A DNA stretch of 6,363 bases. Origin: Flavobacteriaceae bacterium (GTDB lineage: Bacteria; Bacteroidota; Bacteroidia; Flavobacteriales; Flavobacteriaceae). Positions 1-6,158 of the stretch are shown one piece after another. Within the stretch, counting starts at the first letter, position 1; each line of letters begins with the position of its first letter. The stretch spans positions 1 through 6,363 of the forward strand of contig JAMOMG010000302.1 in NCBI GenBank assembly GCA_027068695.1, in the 5' to 3' direction. The position numbers and the translations under genes are program-made. Below the pieces are notes generated by a model. That model saw only the letters and a list, made by a program, of their open reading frames with translations. It was not told the origin of the DNA and ran no database searches.

Positions 1-1
1 A

Positions 2-1360
2 AACAATTTCAGCTAAAGGCATATCAAAAGTTAATTCAACTCGTTCAGGTGTTAAATATGTTTGATTGGTAATTTGCCCTCGTTTTTCAATACATAGGTT
101 CATTACTGGCCCAACAAAATCAGATTTGGTAATAATAGTCGCTTTTATAAATGGTTCTTCAACTCTATTTAATTTTGAAGGCTCAGGTAAATCGGAAGGG
201 TTATTAACTAAAAGTACTGTATTAGGATGCTTGTTTGTAAATGCATGATAGGATACGTTTGGTACTGTGGTAATAACAGTCATATCAAATTCACGTTCTA
301 ATCGTTCTTGAATAATTTCTAAATGAAGCATTCCTAAAAAACCACATCTAAATCCAAATCCTAAGGCAGCAGAACTTTCAGGAATAAAAACTAAGGAGGC
401 ATCGTTTAACTTCAATTTTTCCATAGAATTACGAAGTTCTTCATAGTCGTCATTATCTACAGGGTAAATACCTGCAAATACCATAGGTTTTACATCTTCA
501 AACCCATCAATACTATTTTGAGTTGGATTTATTGCATCTGTTATGGTATCTCCAACTTTTATTTCACTTGCAGTTTTAACACCCGTTATTAAATAACCTA
601 CATCACCAGCTTTTATACTTTGTTTAGGAACTTGAGTAAGTTTTAGAGTACCTACTTCATCAGCATTATATTCTTTACCTGTAGCCATAAATTTTACTCG
701 CTCACCCTTCTTTATTTCACCATTCATAACCCTAAAATAGGTTTCAATACCTCGGTAAGAATTGTAAACAGAATCAAAAATTAAGGCTTGTAATGGTGCA
801 TTTACATCACCTTTTGGAGCGGGAACTTTTTCAATAATAGCCTTTAAAATATTTTCAACTCCAAAACCTGTTTTACCACTTGCATGAATTACTTCCTCAG
901 GTTTGCAACCTAATAAATCAACAATATCATCAGTAACTTCTTCTGGGTTTGCACCAGGTAAATCAACTTTGTTTAGAACAGGAATAATTTCTAAATCATT
1001 TTCTAAAGCCAAGTATAAATTTGAAATGGTTTGTGCTTGTATACTTTGAGCAGCATCAACAATTAATAATGCTCCTTCACAGGCAGCAATAGATCTTGAA
1101 ACTTCGTATGAAAAATCTACATGACCCGGAGTATCAATTAAATTTAGCACATACTTTTCGCCTTCAAAAATATAATCCATTTGAATGGCATGACTTTTTA
1201 TGGTAATACCACGCTCACGCTCCAAATCCATATTATCGAGTAATTGAGCTTGTTCTTCACGCACTGTAGTGGTTCCTGTAAAACTTAATAATCTATCGGC
1301 AAGTGTGCTTTTCCCGTGATCAATGTGTGCAATTATGCAAAAATTTCTAATGTTTTTCAT
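2..1360 (-). CDS. lepA: Elongation factor 4 (LepA), C-terminus cut by window edge
   Basis: This is the ribosome-bound GTPase EF4/LepA, a cytoplasmic or membrane-associated translation factor that acts on stalled or mistranslocated ribosomes. I translated it by hand: 453 codons are open without a stop from the ATG at 1358-1360 to the left edge. The G-domain motifs are all present: AHIDHGKST (residues 11-19), RERGIT ending at T53, DTPGH (76-80), NKVD (130-133) and SGKTG (161-165). EF-Tu-like domain 2 follows (around 190-280). The segment [14 protein letters not shown] (around residues 340-355) and then [12 protein letters not shown] are typical of LepA and separate it from EF-G and TypA. The family is usually about 600 residues, so roughly the last 145, including the LepA-specific C-terminal domain, lie outside the window. 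The gene has its own -7 element 30 nt upstream and follows the TolB-like gene on the same strand after 78 nt. No disruption is seen. Confidence 0.97.
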   Translation of the reverse strand, partial: MKNIRNFCIIAHIDHGKSTLADRLLSFTGTTTVREEQAQLLDNMDLERERGITIKSHAIQMDYIFEGEKYVLNLIDTPGHVDFSYEVSRSIAACEGALLIVDAAQSIQAQTISNLYLALENDLEIIPVLNKVDLPGANPEEVTDDIVDLLGCKPEEVIHASGKTGFGVENILKAIIEKVPAPKGDVNAPLQALIFDSVYNSYRGIETYFRVMNGEIKKGERVKFMATGKEYNADEVGTLKLTQVPKQSIKAGDVGYLITGVKTASEIKVGDTITDAINPTQNSIDGFEDVKPMVFAGIYPVDNDDYEELRNSMEKLKLNDASLVFIPESSAALGFGFRCGFLGMLHLEIIQERLEREFDMTVITTVPNVSYHAFTNKHPNTVLLVNNPSDLPEPSKLNRVEEPFIKATIITKSDFVGPVMNLCIEKRGQITNQTYLTPERVELTFDMPLAEIV

Positions 1361-1380
1361 ACTTCGTGTTCCTGTCTACA

Positions 1381-1396
1381 ATATTTGCGCAAATAT
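1381..1396. repeat. 16-bp perfect palindrome over the lepA promoter
   Basis: ATATTTGC followed directly by GCAAATAT forms a perfect two-fold palindrome with no spacer. It covers seven of the eight bases of the putative lepA -7 element and the expected transcription start. A dimeric regulator could bind here, but part of the symmetry follows from the promoter sequence itself, so function is unproven. Confidence 0.4.
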
Positions 1397-1397
1397 A
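1390..1397 (-). promoter_or_regulatory. Putative lepA promoter -7 element (TATATTTG)
   Basis: Read on the minus strand this is TATATTTG followed by C, an exact match to the Bacteroidota sigma-ABfr -7 consensus TAnnTTTG. It ends 29 nt before the lepA ATG, which would leave a 5' leader of about 25 nt. I see no good TTTG at the -33 position (about 19 nt upstream), so the call rests on the -7 element and its placement. The element lies almost wholly inside a 16-bp palindrome (1381-1396). Confidence 0.55.
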
Positions 1398-1438
1398 ACG
1401 AATTAAGCGTTTGAAATTACGTTATTATTAAATGTTTG

Positions 1439-2545
1439 TTACTCTACCCAATCGGCAACAAATAAATTGGTATCGTGTGTTCCATTATTGTTTCTGTTTG
1501 AAGAGAAAATCAATTTAGTTCCATCGGGTGAAAACATAGGAAAAGCATCAAAAACGTTATCATAAGTAATTTGTTCTAGACCAGTTCCATCAATGTTAAT
1601 CATAAATAAATTAAAACTGTGTTTGCTTTTGTGGTTTGATGAGAAAATAATTTTTTGCCCAGAAGGATGAAAGAAAGGAGCCCAATTGGCATTCCCTAAA
1701 TTGGTGATTTTAGTTAGGTCGCTTCCATCAATATTACATATATATAATTCCATATTTGTTGGTTGTACCAGCCCTTGAGCTAATAGATCTTTATATTCTT
1801 TAATCTCAGTTGCTGTTTTTGGTCGTGAAGAACGGAATATTAATTTAGTCCCGTCTGGCGAAAAGAAAGCACCACCATCATAACCAAGTTCAAATGTAAT
1901 TTGTTTTACGTCTGTACCGTCAATATTCATAGTGTACAATTCTAAGTCTCCACTTCTAGTTGAGGTAAAAACAATTTTATCTCCTTTAGGAGAAACAGTA
2001 GGTTCAGCATCATACCCATCCTCAAAAGTGAGTTGTTTTAATTGATTTCCTTTAATATCTGCAATAAAAATATCGTAACTTTTATAAACGGGCCAAATAT
2101 ATTTATTCCCATAATCTTCTTTTTTTGGAACAGGAGGGCAATCAGCACTCACTAAATGAGTAGATGAATAAACAATAGTAGAATCTCCTGGTAAAAAATA
2201 ACTACATGTAGTTCTGCCTTTTCCAGTACTGATTAATTGAGGAATTTCTGTACTATCCAACTGTTTTGAAGCATTCATAATATAAATTTGATCACATTGT
2301 AAACCCCAAGCTTTGTTATTTGCCTGAAAAACTAATTTAGAACCATCAGAATTCCAATAAGCTTCAGCATTATCACCACCAAAAGTTAATTGTTTTACAT
2401 TTTTTAAATGTTTTTCTTTTGAGTAATGAAGTTTATTTACAATTTTTGTTGCTCCTGATTTTGCATCTTGCCCAGTCTGTTTGTTAGGAGATTTACAACC
2501 AATAAATAATAAAGCAACGAATATGAATGTTATGTTGAATTTCAT
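1439..2545 (-). CDS. TolB-like six-bladed beta-propeller (PD40) lipoprotein
   Basis: The protein (368 aa) is a predicted envelope lipoprotein with a TolB/WD40-like propeller. A short signal peptide ends in the lipobox FIGC, with Cys17 as the lipidated residue. The residues after it (KSPNKQT) lack the acidic run used by Bacteroidota surface-export signals, so a periplasm-facing location is more likely. Six PD40-type blades are visible, with cores near residues 63-75, 115-128, 182-197, 228-241, 292-304 and 338-351. Several contain the signature SPDGTKLIF and are followed by LYTMNIDG-type strands. Two loops (about 131-155 and 242-263) are inserted between blades. The ATG at 2543-2545 fits the signal peptide. 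Similar proteins are widespread in Flavobacteriia and usually annotated only as TolB-like or PD40 proteins. No tolA, tolQ, tolR or pal is seen here, so a true Tol-Pal role is not supported. The molecular function is unknown, possibly protein binding or assisting a peptidase. Confidence 0.85.
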   Translation of the reverse strand: MKFNITFIFVALLFIGCKSPNKQTGQDAKSGATKIVNKLHYSKEKHLKNVKQLTFGGDNAEAYWNSDGSKLVFQANNKAWGLQCDQIYIMNASKQLDSTEIPQLISTGKGRTTCSYFLPGDSTIVYSSTHLVSADCPPVPKKEDYGNKYIWPVYKSYDIFIADIKGNQLKQLTFEDGYDAEPTVSPKGDKIVFTSTRSGDLELYTMNIDGTDVKQITFELGYDGGAFFSPDGTKLIFRSSRPKTATEIKEYKDLLAQGLVQPTNMELYICNIDGSDLTKITNLGNANWAPFFHPSGQKIIFSSNHKSKHSFNLFMINIDGTGLEQITYDNVFDAFPMFSPDGTKLIFSSNRNNNGTHDTNLFVADWVE

Positions 2546-2565
2546 AATTTAAATTATTGTTGAGC

Positions 2566-2573
2566 CAAAAATA
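2566..2573 (-). promoter_or_regulatory. Putative promoter -7 element of the TolB-like gene
   Basis: On the minus strand this reads TATTTTTG, matching TAnnTTTG. It lies 20 nt upstream of the ATG at 2545, giving an expected leader of roughly 15 nt. A near-consensus -33 box, TTTT, lies at 2593-2596 with the preferred 19-nt spacing. The -33 and -7 pair makes this one of the better promoter candidates in the window. Confidence 0.5.
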
Positions 2574-2670
2574 CAATTTTAAGAATGAATTGAAAATTAT
2601 CAGTTAAATATTAGTTTTTAAGCACAGTTTACTCCTGCGTAGGCTGAAAATCCTAGTTTGAGATTATTGA

Positions 2671-2692
2671 CAGGTACCTGTTTGTACAGGTA
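2671..2692. repeat. Small hairpin with repeated CAGGTA half-sites
   Basis: TACCTGT (2675-2681) and ACAGGTA (2686-2692) form a 7-bp inverted repeat around a 4-nt loop. The left side overlaps a second perfect palindrome, CAGGTACCTG (2671-2680), so CAGGTA occurs twice in direct orientation (2671-2676, 2687-2692) and once inverted. No T-run follows, so it is not a convincing terminator. It could be a degenerate copy related to the larger repeat 30 nt downstream, which shares the CCTGT/ACAGG core, or an operator. Confidence 0.4.
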
Positions 2693-2721
2693 TGGTATAG
2701 AAATTTTGTTTATGTAAAAAC

Positions 2722-2754
2722 AAACCTAACAGGTTTTCAAAACCTGTTAGGTTT
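2722..2754. repeat. Perfect 16-bp inverted repeat (REP-like palindrome)
   Basis: A left arm at 2722-2737, beginning AAACCTAACAGG, and a right arm at 2739-2754, ending CCTGTTAGGTTT, are perfect reverse complements with one C (2738) between them. Palindromes with the CCTAACAGG/CCTGTTAGG core are, as far as I recall, common dispersed intergenic elements in Flavobacteriia, so this is best read as a REP-like repeat. On the minus strand the arm is followed by TTTGTTTTTAC, which gives it the look of an intrinsic terminator in that direction. The plus strand has no T-run. It stands in a divergent intergenic region, so no adjacent gene needs a terminator there. Its right end reaches the likely -33 region of dusB. 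Confidence 0.8.
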
Positions 2755-2782
2755 AAGTATGATAAAATAATTAGTAAATTTG
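2752..2782 (+). promoter_or_regulatory. Putative dusB promoter (TTTA-N19-TAAATTTG)
   Basis: TAAATTTG at 2775-2782 matches the Bacteroidota -7 consensus TAnnTTTG. TTTA at 2752-2755 is a one-mismatch -33 box at exactly 19 nt spacing. The -33 box comes from the last bases of the inverted repeat at 2722-2754. Transcription would begin close to 2787, leaving a leader of only about 12-15 nt before the TTG start of dusB. Confidence 0.55.
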
Positions 2783-2800
2783 CACACTTAAAATTATGAT

Positions 2801-3781
2801 TTGGTAAAAATTGGAAATATAAAATTAAACAGCTTTCCGTTGTTGTTAGCACCAATGGAAGATGTGAGCGACCCTCCGTTTAGAGCATTGTGTAAAGAGC
2901 AAGGAGCTGATGTTGTTTATACTGAATTTATTTCTTCGGAAGGATTAATACGCGATGCTGCAAAAAGCAAAAAAAAACTAGATATATACGAAAAAGAACG
3001 TCCGGTTGGAATTCAGATTTTTGGAGCTAATTTAGAATCAATGTTGCGAACTGTGGAAATTGTTGAAGAGTCTGAACCAGATATTATTGATATAAATTTT
3101 GGATGTCCAGTAAAAAAAGTAGTAAGTAAAGGAGCTGGAGCTGGAATTTTGAAAGATATTGACTTGATGGTTGAATTGACTGAAGCTATGGTAAAGCACA
3201 CTAATTTACCAATAACAGTGAAAACCAGATTGGGTTGGGATGAGAGTTCTATACAAATTGTTGAAGTGGCTGAACGTTTACAAGATGTAGGTTGTGCAGC
3301 AATTTCAATACACGGTCGTACACGTGCACAAATGTATAAAGGCAAAGCAAACTGGGCTCCAATTGCAGCAGTCAAGAATAATTCAAGAATGCATATTCCT
3401 ATTTTTGGAAATGGCGATGTAAATACACCTGAAAAAGCGGTTGAAATGCGTGATAAATATGGTTTAGATGGAGCTATGATAGGACGTGCAAGTATTGGAA
3501 ACCCTTGGTTTTTTAAACAGGTAAAACATTTTTTTGAAACAGGTACACATTTACCTGAAATTACAATTGCCGAACGTGTTGAAATGGCTCGCAGGCATTT
3601 ACAAATGGAAATAGACTGGAAAGGTGTAGAAATAGTTGGTGTTATGGAAACACGTCGCCATTATACAAATTATTTTAAAGGTATTCCACATTTTAAAGAG
3701 TACCGTTTAAAGATGGTAACTTCGGATTCAGCCCAAGATGTGTACAATGTTTTTGATGAGGTTTTGCAGAAATTTTCTTAA
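2801..3781 (+). CDS. dusB: tRNA-dihydrouridine synthase (DusB-type), TTG start
   Basis: This FMN-dependent enzyme (326 aa) reduces uridines in the D-loop of tRNA to dihydrouridine using NADPH. It has the TIM-barrel DUS fold. LLLAPMEDVSDPPFR (residues 14-28) is the N-terminal FMN-binding segment. INFGCPVKKV (98-107) holds the catalytic Cys102. FMN contacts are expected at K141 in VKTR, H171 in IHGRT, NGD (204-206) and the phosphate loop GAMIGRA (224-230). Length and motif order fit the DusB/YhdG group, although assigning the exact Dus subfamily by eye is less certain than the family. The start is TTG at 2801: an in-frame stop at 2789 leaves no ATG upstream, and the next ATG (residue 19) would remove the first barrel strand. 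The sequence from residue 2 (VKIGNI) aligns with the usual family N-terminus. An out-of-frame ATG lies at 2796. The gene ends 31 nt from the convergent permease gene. Confidence 0.95.
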   Translation: MVKIGNIKLNSFPLLLAPMEDVSDPPFRALCKEQGADVVYTEFISSEGLIRDAAKSKKKLDIYEKERPVGIQIFGANLESMLRTVEIVEESEPDIIDINFGCPVKKVVSKGAGAGILKDIDLMVELTEAMVKHTNLPITVKTRLGWDESSIQIVEVAERLQDVGCAAISIHGRTRAQMYKGKANWAPIAAVKNNSRMHIPIFGNGDVNTPEKAVEMRDKYGLDGAMIGRASIGNPWFFKQVKHFFETGTHLPEITIAERVEMARRHLQMEIDWKGVEIVGVMETRRHYTNYFKGIPHFKEYRLKMVTSDSAQDVYNVFDEVLQKFS

Positions 3782-3800
3782 TTTTTTGTTTTAAAAACAA
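3782..3800. terminator. Possible weak bidirectional terminator between dusB and lolE-like gene
   Basis: TTGTTTT (3786-3792) and AAAACAA (3794-3800) form an AT-only inverted repeat between the two convergent stop codons. T-runs occur at 3782-3787 on the plus strand and as the complementary A-run on the other. There is no GC-rich stem, so a stable intrinsic terminator is doubtful. The call rests mostly on position in a 31-nt tail-to-tail gap. Confidence 0.25.
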
Positions 3801-3812
3801 GTTCTTAAAATT

Positions 3813-5015
3813 TTATTCAACTAATTTTTTAGAAATTCTACTGCTTGCAATTTTAGAAGCCAGAAATCCTAATATAAGTATGGTTACAATTACAGTAACT
3901 ATGTTTGAGAGTGTTAACTCAACAGGATAAGCTAAATGTTGTGTTATCATAAATAGTTGATATTTTTTTTGAAGTAGTACTAAAATAATTCCAGCCGATA
4001 GCCCTATAAACAATCCAAATAAAGAGAGCATAAAACCTTGTAGTATAAACACTTGTTTAATTTCTTTTATGGTGGCTCCAATACTGTACAATGTTTTAAG
4101 GTTGTCTTTTTTGTCTAAAATCATCATAATTATTGCCCCAATAACATTGAATAAAGCGATAATTAAAATTAATGTAAAAATTAAATAGGATACTAAATTC
4201 TCAGTATTTAACATTTTATAAAAAACGGCATTTAATTGCTCTCGGGTTTGGATTTTGAAATTACTGCCAAACTTATTTTTGAGTTGTGCTATAACTTCAG
4301 GTCGTTTATCTAAATTTCGGACTTTTATTTCAATGGCTGAAATTTGTTGTGGTGAATAATTCAATAATTCTTGTGCCAGTTCTAAAGAAACAAATGTAAA
4401 TTTTTTATCGAGTTCATCTGTCAATGCAAAAATACCAATAGGTTGTGTATTTATTTTGTTAAAAGCATTTTTTGGATTGGTTATATAGCCTTTACCAGGT
4501 TTGGGAACATAAATTTTTAAAGGTTCAATAAAATCAAAAACCCCAACTGAAAGTGTATTTGAAATTCCATTTCCAACTACAACACCTAAAGGTATTTTAG
4601 AGTCTAGCCAAGTACCAAGATATACAGTAGTATCTATACTGCTCACATTTACATAATTTGTATCAACACCTTTTATATATGCAATATGTGTTTTTTTATT
4701 GTATTCAAAAAAAGCACGCTCTTCAATAACTTTTGAATAAGAAACAATTCCTTTTTGGCTTTTTAATATTTTTTGAATGTTTGTGTCAAAATAGTACGAT
4801 TTTCCTTTAATAGAAGTAATTTTTATATCAGGATCGGATGTTTTTAAGAACCCAGAACTAAAAGATCTTAATCCTGAAAATCCTGAGAGTACAATAAACA
4901 GTGCTAATGTTCCAACGATAACACCAATAGCAGCAATGAAAGTAATTATATTTATAGTATTATTGCTACTTTTTGAGAATAAATATCGCTTAGCTATGTA
5001 TAAAGGAAAATTCAA
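3813..5015 (-). CDS. LolC/LolE-family lipoprotein-releasing ABC permease, TTG start
   Basis: This inner-membrane permease (400 aa) belongs to the FtsX/MacB superfamily and is most like LolC/LolE, which extracts lipoproteins from the inner membrane for outer-membrane delivery. The layout is typical. The N-terminus MNFPLYIAKRYLFSK precedes TM1 (about 22-44). A large periplasmic domain (about 45-270) follows, then TM2 (276-300), TM3 (322-347) and TM4 (370-388). The cytoplasmic stretch DKKDNLKTLYSIGAT (301-315), between TM2 and TM3, is the FtsX-domain coupling region. The LolD ATPase is not in the window. The start is TTG at 5013-5015: an in-frame TAG lies 24 nt upstream with no ATG between, and the next internal ATG is only at residue 268. 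rbfA ends 1 nt before it (TAA-T-TTG), so translational coupling is likely. Which Lol permease this is, or whether it exports something else, cannot be settled from sequence alone. Confidence 0.88.
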   Translation of the reverse strand: MNFPLYIAKRYLFSKSSNNTINIITFIAAIGVIVGTLALFIVLSGFSGLRSFSSGFLKTSDPDIKITSIKGKSYYFDTNIQKILKSQKGIVSYSKVIEERAFFEYNKKTHIAYIKGVDTNYVNVSSIDTTVYLGTWLDSKIPLGVVVGNGISNTLSVGVFDFIEPLKIYVPKPGKGYITNPKNAFNKINTQPIGIFALTDELDKKFTFVSLELAQELLNYSPQQISAIEIKVRNLDKRPEVIAQLKNKFGSNFKIQTREQLNAVFYKMLNTENLVSYLIFTLILIIALFNVIGAIIMMILDKKDNLKTLYSIGATIKEIKQVFILQGFMLSLFGLFIGLSAGIILVLLQKKYQLFMITQHLAYPVELTLSNIVTVIVTILILGFLASKIASSRISKKLVE

Positions 5016-5016
5016 A

Positions 5017-5409
5017 TTAACGTTTTTGGCGTTTATCTAAAAGTTCAGGGTTTTTAATTGGATTTCCTTTTTTACCTTGTAAGGCATTATCAATATCTTC
5101 AATATAATCTAAGCTATCATCAATATAGAAAGAAAGTTCAGGCATACGCCTTAATTGATGACGAGTACGTTTAGCCATTTCATACCTTATGGTTGAAGTA
5201 TTTTCTTGAACTCCTTTTAAAATAATTTCTCTTTTTAACTGAGGGAAAACGCTGATATAAACTTTTGCTTGTGATAAATCTGAAGTAACTTGAACTTTGG
5301 TAACAGAAATAATAACCCCTCTCATTCCGTCTTGTGCAGCATGCTGCAAAACATCAGCTAAGTCTTTTTGTAAAACACTTGCTATTTTTTTTTGTCTGTT
5401 TGTTTCCAT
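5017..5409 (-). CDS. rbfA: Ribosome-binding factor A (30S maturation)
   Basis: RbfA (130 aa) is a cytoplasmic assembly factor that binds the 30S subunit, helps mature the 5' end of 16S rRNA and supports growth in the cold. The compact KH-type domain is recognisable. The opening TNRQKKIASVLQKDLADVLQ is the typical first helix. VTKVQVTSDLSQAKVYISV (residues 36-54) is the core strand-helix segment, and LRRMPELSFYIDDSLDY (86-102) is the C-terminal signature. The basic tail (GKKGNPIKNPELLDKRQKR) is of usual type. Length is normal for the family. The ATG at 5407-5409 starts the natural N-terminus. It is the first gene of a two-gene unit with the lolE-like permease, 1 nt apart. A -7 element lies only 4 nt upstream of the ATG, suggesting a leaderless or nearly leaderless message. 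Confidence 0.96.
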   Translation of the reverse strand: METNRQKKIASVLQKDLADVLQHAAQDGMRGVIISVTKVQVTSDLSQAKVYISVFPQLKREIILKGVQENTSTIRYEMAKRTRHQLRRMPELSFYIDDSLDYIEDIDNALQGKKGNPIKNPELLDKRQKR

Positions 5410-5413
5410 TTTG

Positions 5414-5421
5414 CAAAGATA
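5414..5421 (-). promoter_or_regulatory. Putative rbfA promoter -7 element (TATCTTTG)
   Basis: On the minus strand this reads TATCTTTGC, a strong match to TAnnTTTG. Only four bases (5410-5413) separate it from the rbfA ATG, so transcription from it would begin at or next to the start codon. No TTTG -33 box is seen at 18-21 nt spacing, so the element is supported by the -7 match alone. Confidence 0.45.
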
Positions 5422-5525
5422 ATAGTTAAAAGTACATAAATATTATTTTGTTTTAGGATTGTTAGATTTTTAATCGAAATTTTAGGCAAAGTAATGTTTA
5501 AGGATATTTTAAATCTAAAATTCAG

Positions 5526-5533
5526 TAAATTTG
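5526..5533 (+). promoter_or_regulatory. Putative mce promoter -7 element (TAAATTTG)
   Basis: TAAATTTG matches TAnnTTTG and is identical to the dusB -7 element, including the two bases before it (AG). It lies 20 nt upstream of the ATG at 5554, giving a short leader. Its position inside the longer open frame from 5494 argues that translation starts at 5554. No clear -33 box is seen. Confidence 0.5.
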
Positions 5534-5553
5534 TTTTGCTAATTAATTCAAAG

Positions 5554-5955
5554 ATGAAAAAAATAGAACATATAGGTATTGCAGTTAAAGATTTAGAAAA
5601 AGCAAACATACTTTTTGCAAGTCTTTTTGGAAAGCCTCATTATAAAATTGAAGAGGTTAAAAGTGAAGGTGTAAAAACTTCTTTTTTTGAAATTGGCCCA
5701 AATAAAATTGAACTGTTAGAAGGAACTTCAGAGAATAGTCCTATTTCAAAATTTATAACCAAAAAAGGTGAAGGCGTACATCATATTGCATTTGCAGTTG
5801 ATGATATTTTAAGTGAAGTAGAACGATTAAAAAAAGAAGGGTTTGTGGTGTTAAATGAAGTTCCTAAAAAAGGAGCTGACAATAAATTAGTAGTATTTTT
5901 ACACCCAAAATCTACAAATGGCGTATTGATAGAGTTGTGTCAGGAAGTAAGTTAA
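5554..5955 (+). CDS. mce: Methylmalonyl-CoA epimerase (VOC superfamily)
   Basis: The enzyme (133 aa) interconverts (2R)- and (2S)-methylmalonyl-CoA, linking propionyl-CoA carboxylation to B12-dependent methylmalonyl-CoA mutase. It shows the two-module vicinal-oxygen-chelate fold. Module one has KIEHIGIAVKDL (residues 3-14, metal ligand H6) and NKIELLEGTSENSPISKFI (50-68). Module two has GVHHIAFAVDDI (74-85, a ligand at H76 or H77), VVFLHPKSTNGVLIEL (113-128, probable ligand E127). The metal-ligand assignments follow the known family pattern and are inferred by eye. The segment after module one and the HPKSTNGVLIEL ending point to the epimerase rather than to glyoxalase I. The frame stays open to an ATG at 5494, but I chose 5554 because MKKIEHIGIAV is the usual family start and a -7 element lies between the two. 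The gene is divergent from rbfA. The mutase is not in the window. Confidence 0.92.
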   Translation: MKKIEHIGIAVKDLEKANILFASLFGKPHYKIEEVKSEGVKTSFFEIGPNKIELLEGTSENSPISKFITKKGEGVHHIAFAVDDILSEVERLKKEGFVVLNEVPKKGADNKLVVFLHPKSTNGVLIELCQEVS

Positions 5956-6017
5956 ATTATAAGAATCGGATGTTAGTTACTTGTGAAATTTAATAACGTA
6001 AAAATTAATAATGACTG

Positions 6018-6025
6018 TAAGTTTG
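6018..6025 (+). promoter_or_regulatory. Putative -7 element driving the structured RNA
   Basis: TAAGTTTG matches TAnnTTTG and runs directly into the first stem of the RNA (its last G is the first base of GCGTTA). Transcription from it would start a few bases into the motif, so either the RNA 5' end lies inside the stem or an upstream promoter is used. No -33 box is evident. Confidence 0.35.
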
Positions 6026-6120
6026 CGTTAGGGATTAAACGGTTTGTTTGAGCTCTTTTAAATTGCATTTAGTAATTTAAAAAGCGAGTAGTGAAAGCCC
6101 GACCCGTGGGTAACGCACAT
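6021..6120 (+). ncRNA. Flavo-1-like structured RNA upstream of ftsX
   Basis: The stretch is much richer in GC than its surroundings and folds well. GCGTTA (6025-6030) pairs with TAACGC (6111-6116) to close the element. GGG (6031-6033) can pair with CCC (6098-6100). GCT plus TTTTAAATT (6052-6064, with C6055 bulged) pairs with AATTTAAAAAGC (6074-6085) in a 12-bp helix around a 9-nt loop. ACCCGTGGGT (6102-6111) forms a small palindrome beside the closing stem. The conserved words GCGTTAGGGATT, GCGAGTA and GAAAGCCCGACCC agree with a repeated intergenic element of Flavobacteriia that I associate, from memory, with the Flavo-1 RNA motif, whose function is unknown. No coding frame explains it. It ends about 90 nt before ftsX, so it may be a leader or a separate small RNA. 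Confidence 0.6.
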
Positions 6121-6142
6121 AAAATTAAGGGTGCTATTATTT

Positions 6143-6158
6143 AACAAATAAACAAATA
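6143..6158. repeat. Short tandem repeat, two copies of AACAAATA
   Basis: The 8-mer AACAAATA occurs twice in tandem between the structured RNA and ftsX. The region is AT-rich, so chance is a sufficient explanation. Confidence 0.3.

Noticed and set aside
66..248. Plus-strand open frame of 60 codons
   Set aside because: It is antisense to lepA, whose frame is intact and richly conserved here. The translation shows no recognisable domain.
2722..2754. Reading the large palindrome as a classical terminator of a neighbouring gene
   Set aside because: Both flanking genes diverge from this region, so neither ends here. A T-run exists only on the minus strand.
2664..2855. Minus-strand open frame of 63 codons spanning the inverted repeat
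   Set aside because: It runs through the palindrome and the dusB promoter and start, with no family resemblance. It is a by-product of AT-rich intergenic sequence.
3013..3375. Minus-strand open frame of 120 codons inside dusB
   Set aside because: It is fully antisense to the catalytic core of dusB. Its length reflects codon bias on the opposite strand.
5494..5553. Upstream ATG extending mce by 20 residues
   Set aside because: The extension is not family-like, and the -7 element at 5526-5533 lies inside it, so a message from that promoter would not contain it.
5382..5609. Minus-strand open frame of 75 codons across the rbfA and mce starts
   Set aside because: It overlaps both true gene starts and both promoter elements and encodes a low-complexity Ile/Leu/Asn-rich peptide.
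6143..6158. Tandem AACAAATA copies as a CRISPR or iteron array
   Set aside because: There are only two 8-nt copies without spacers, in AT-rich DNA.
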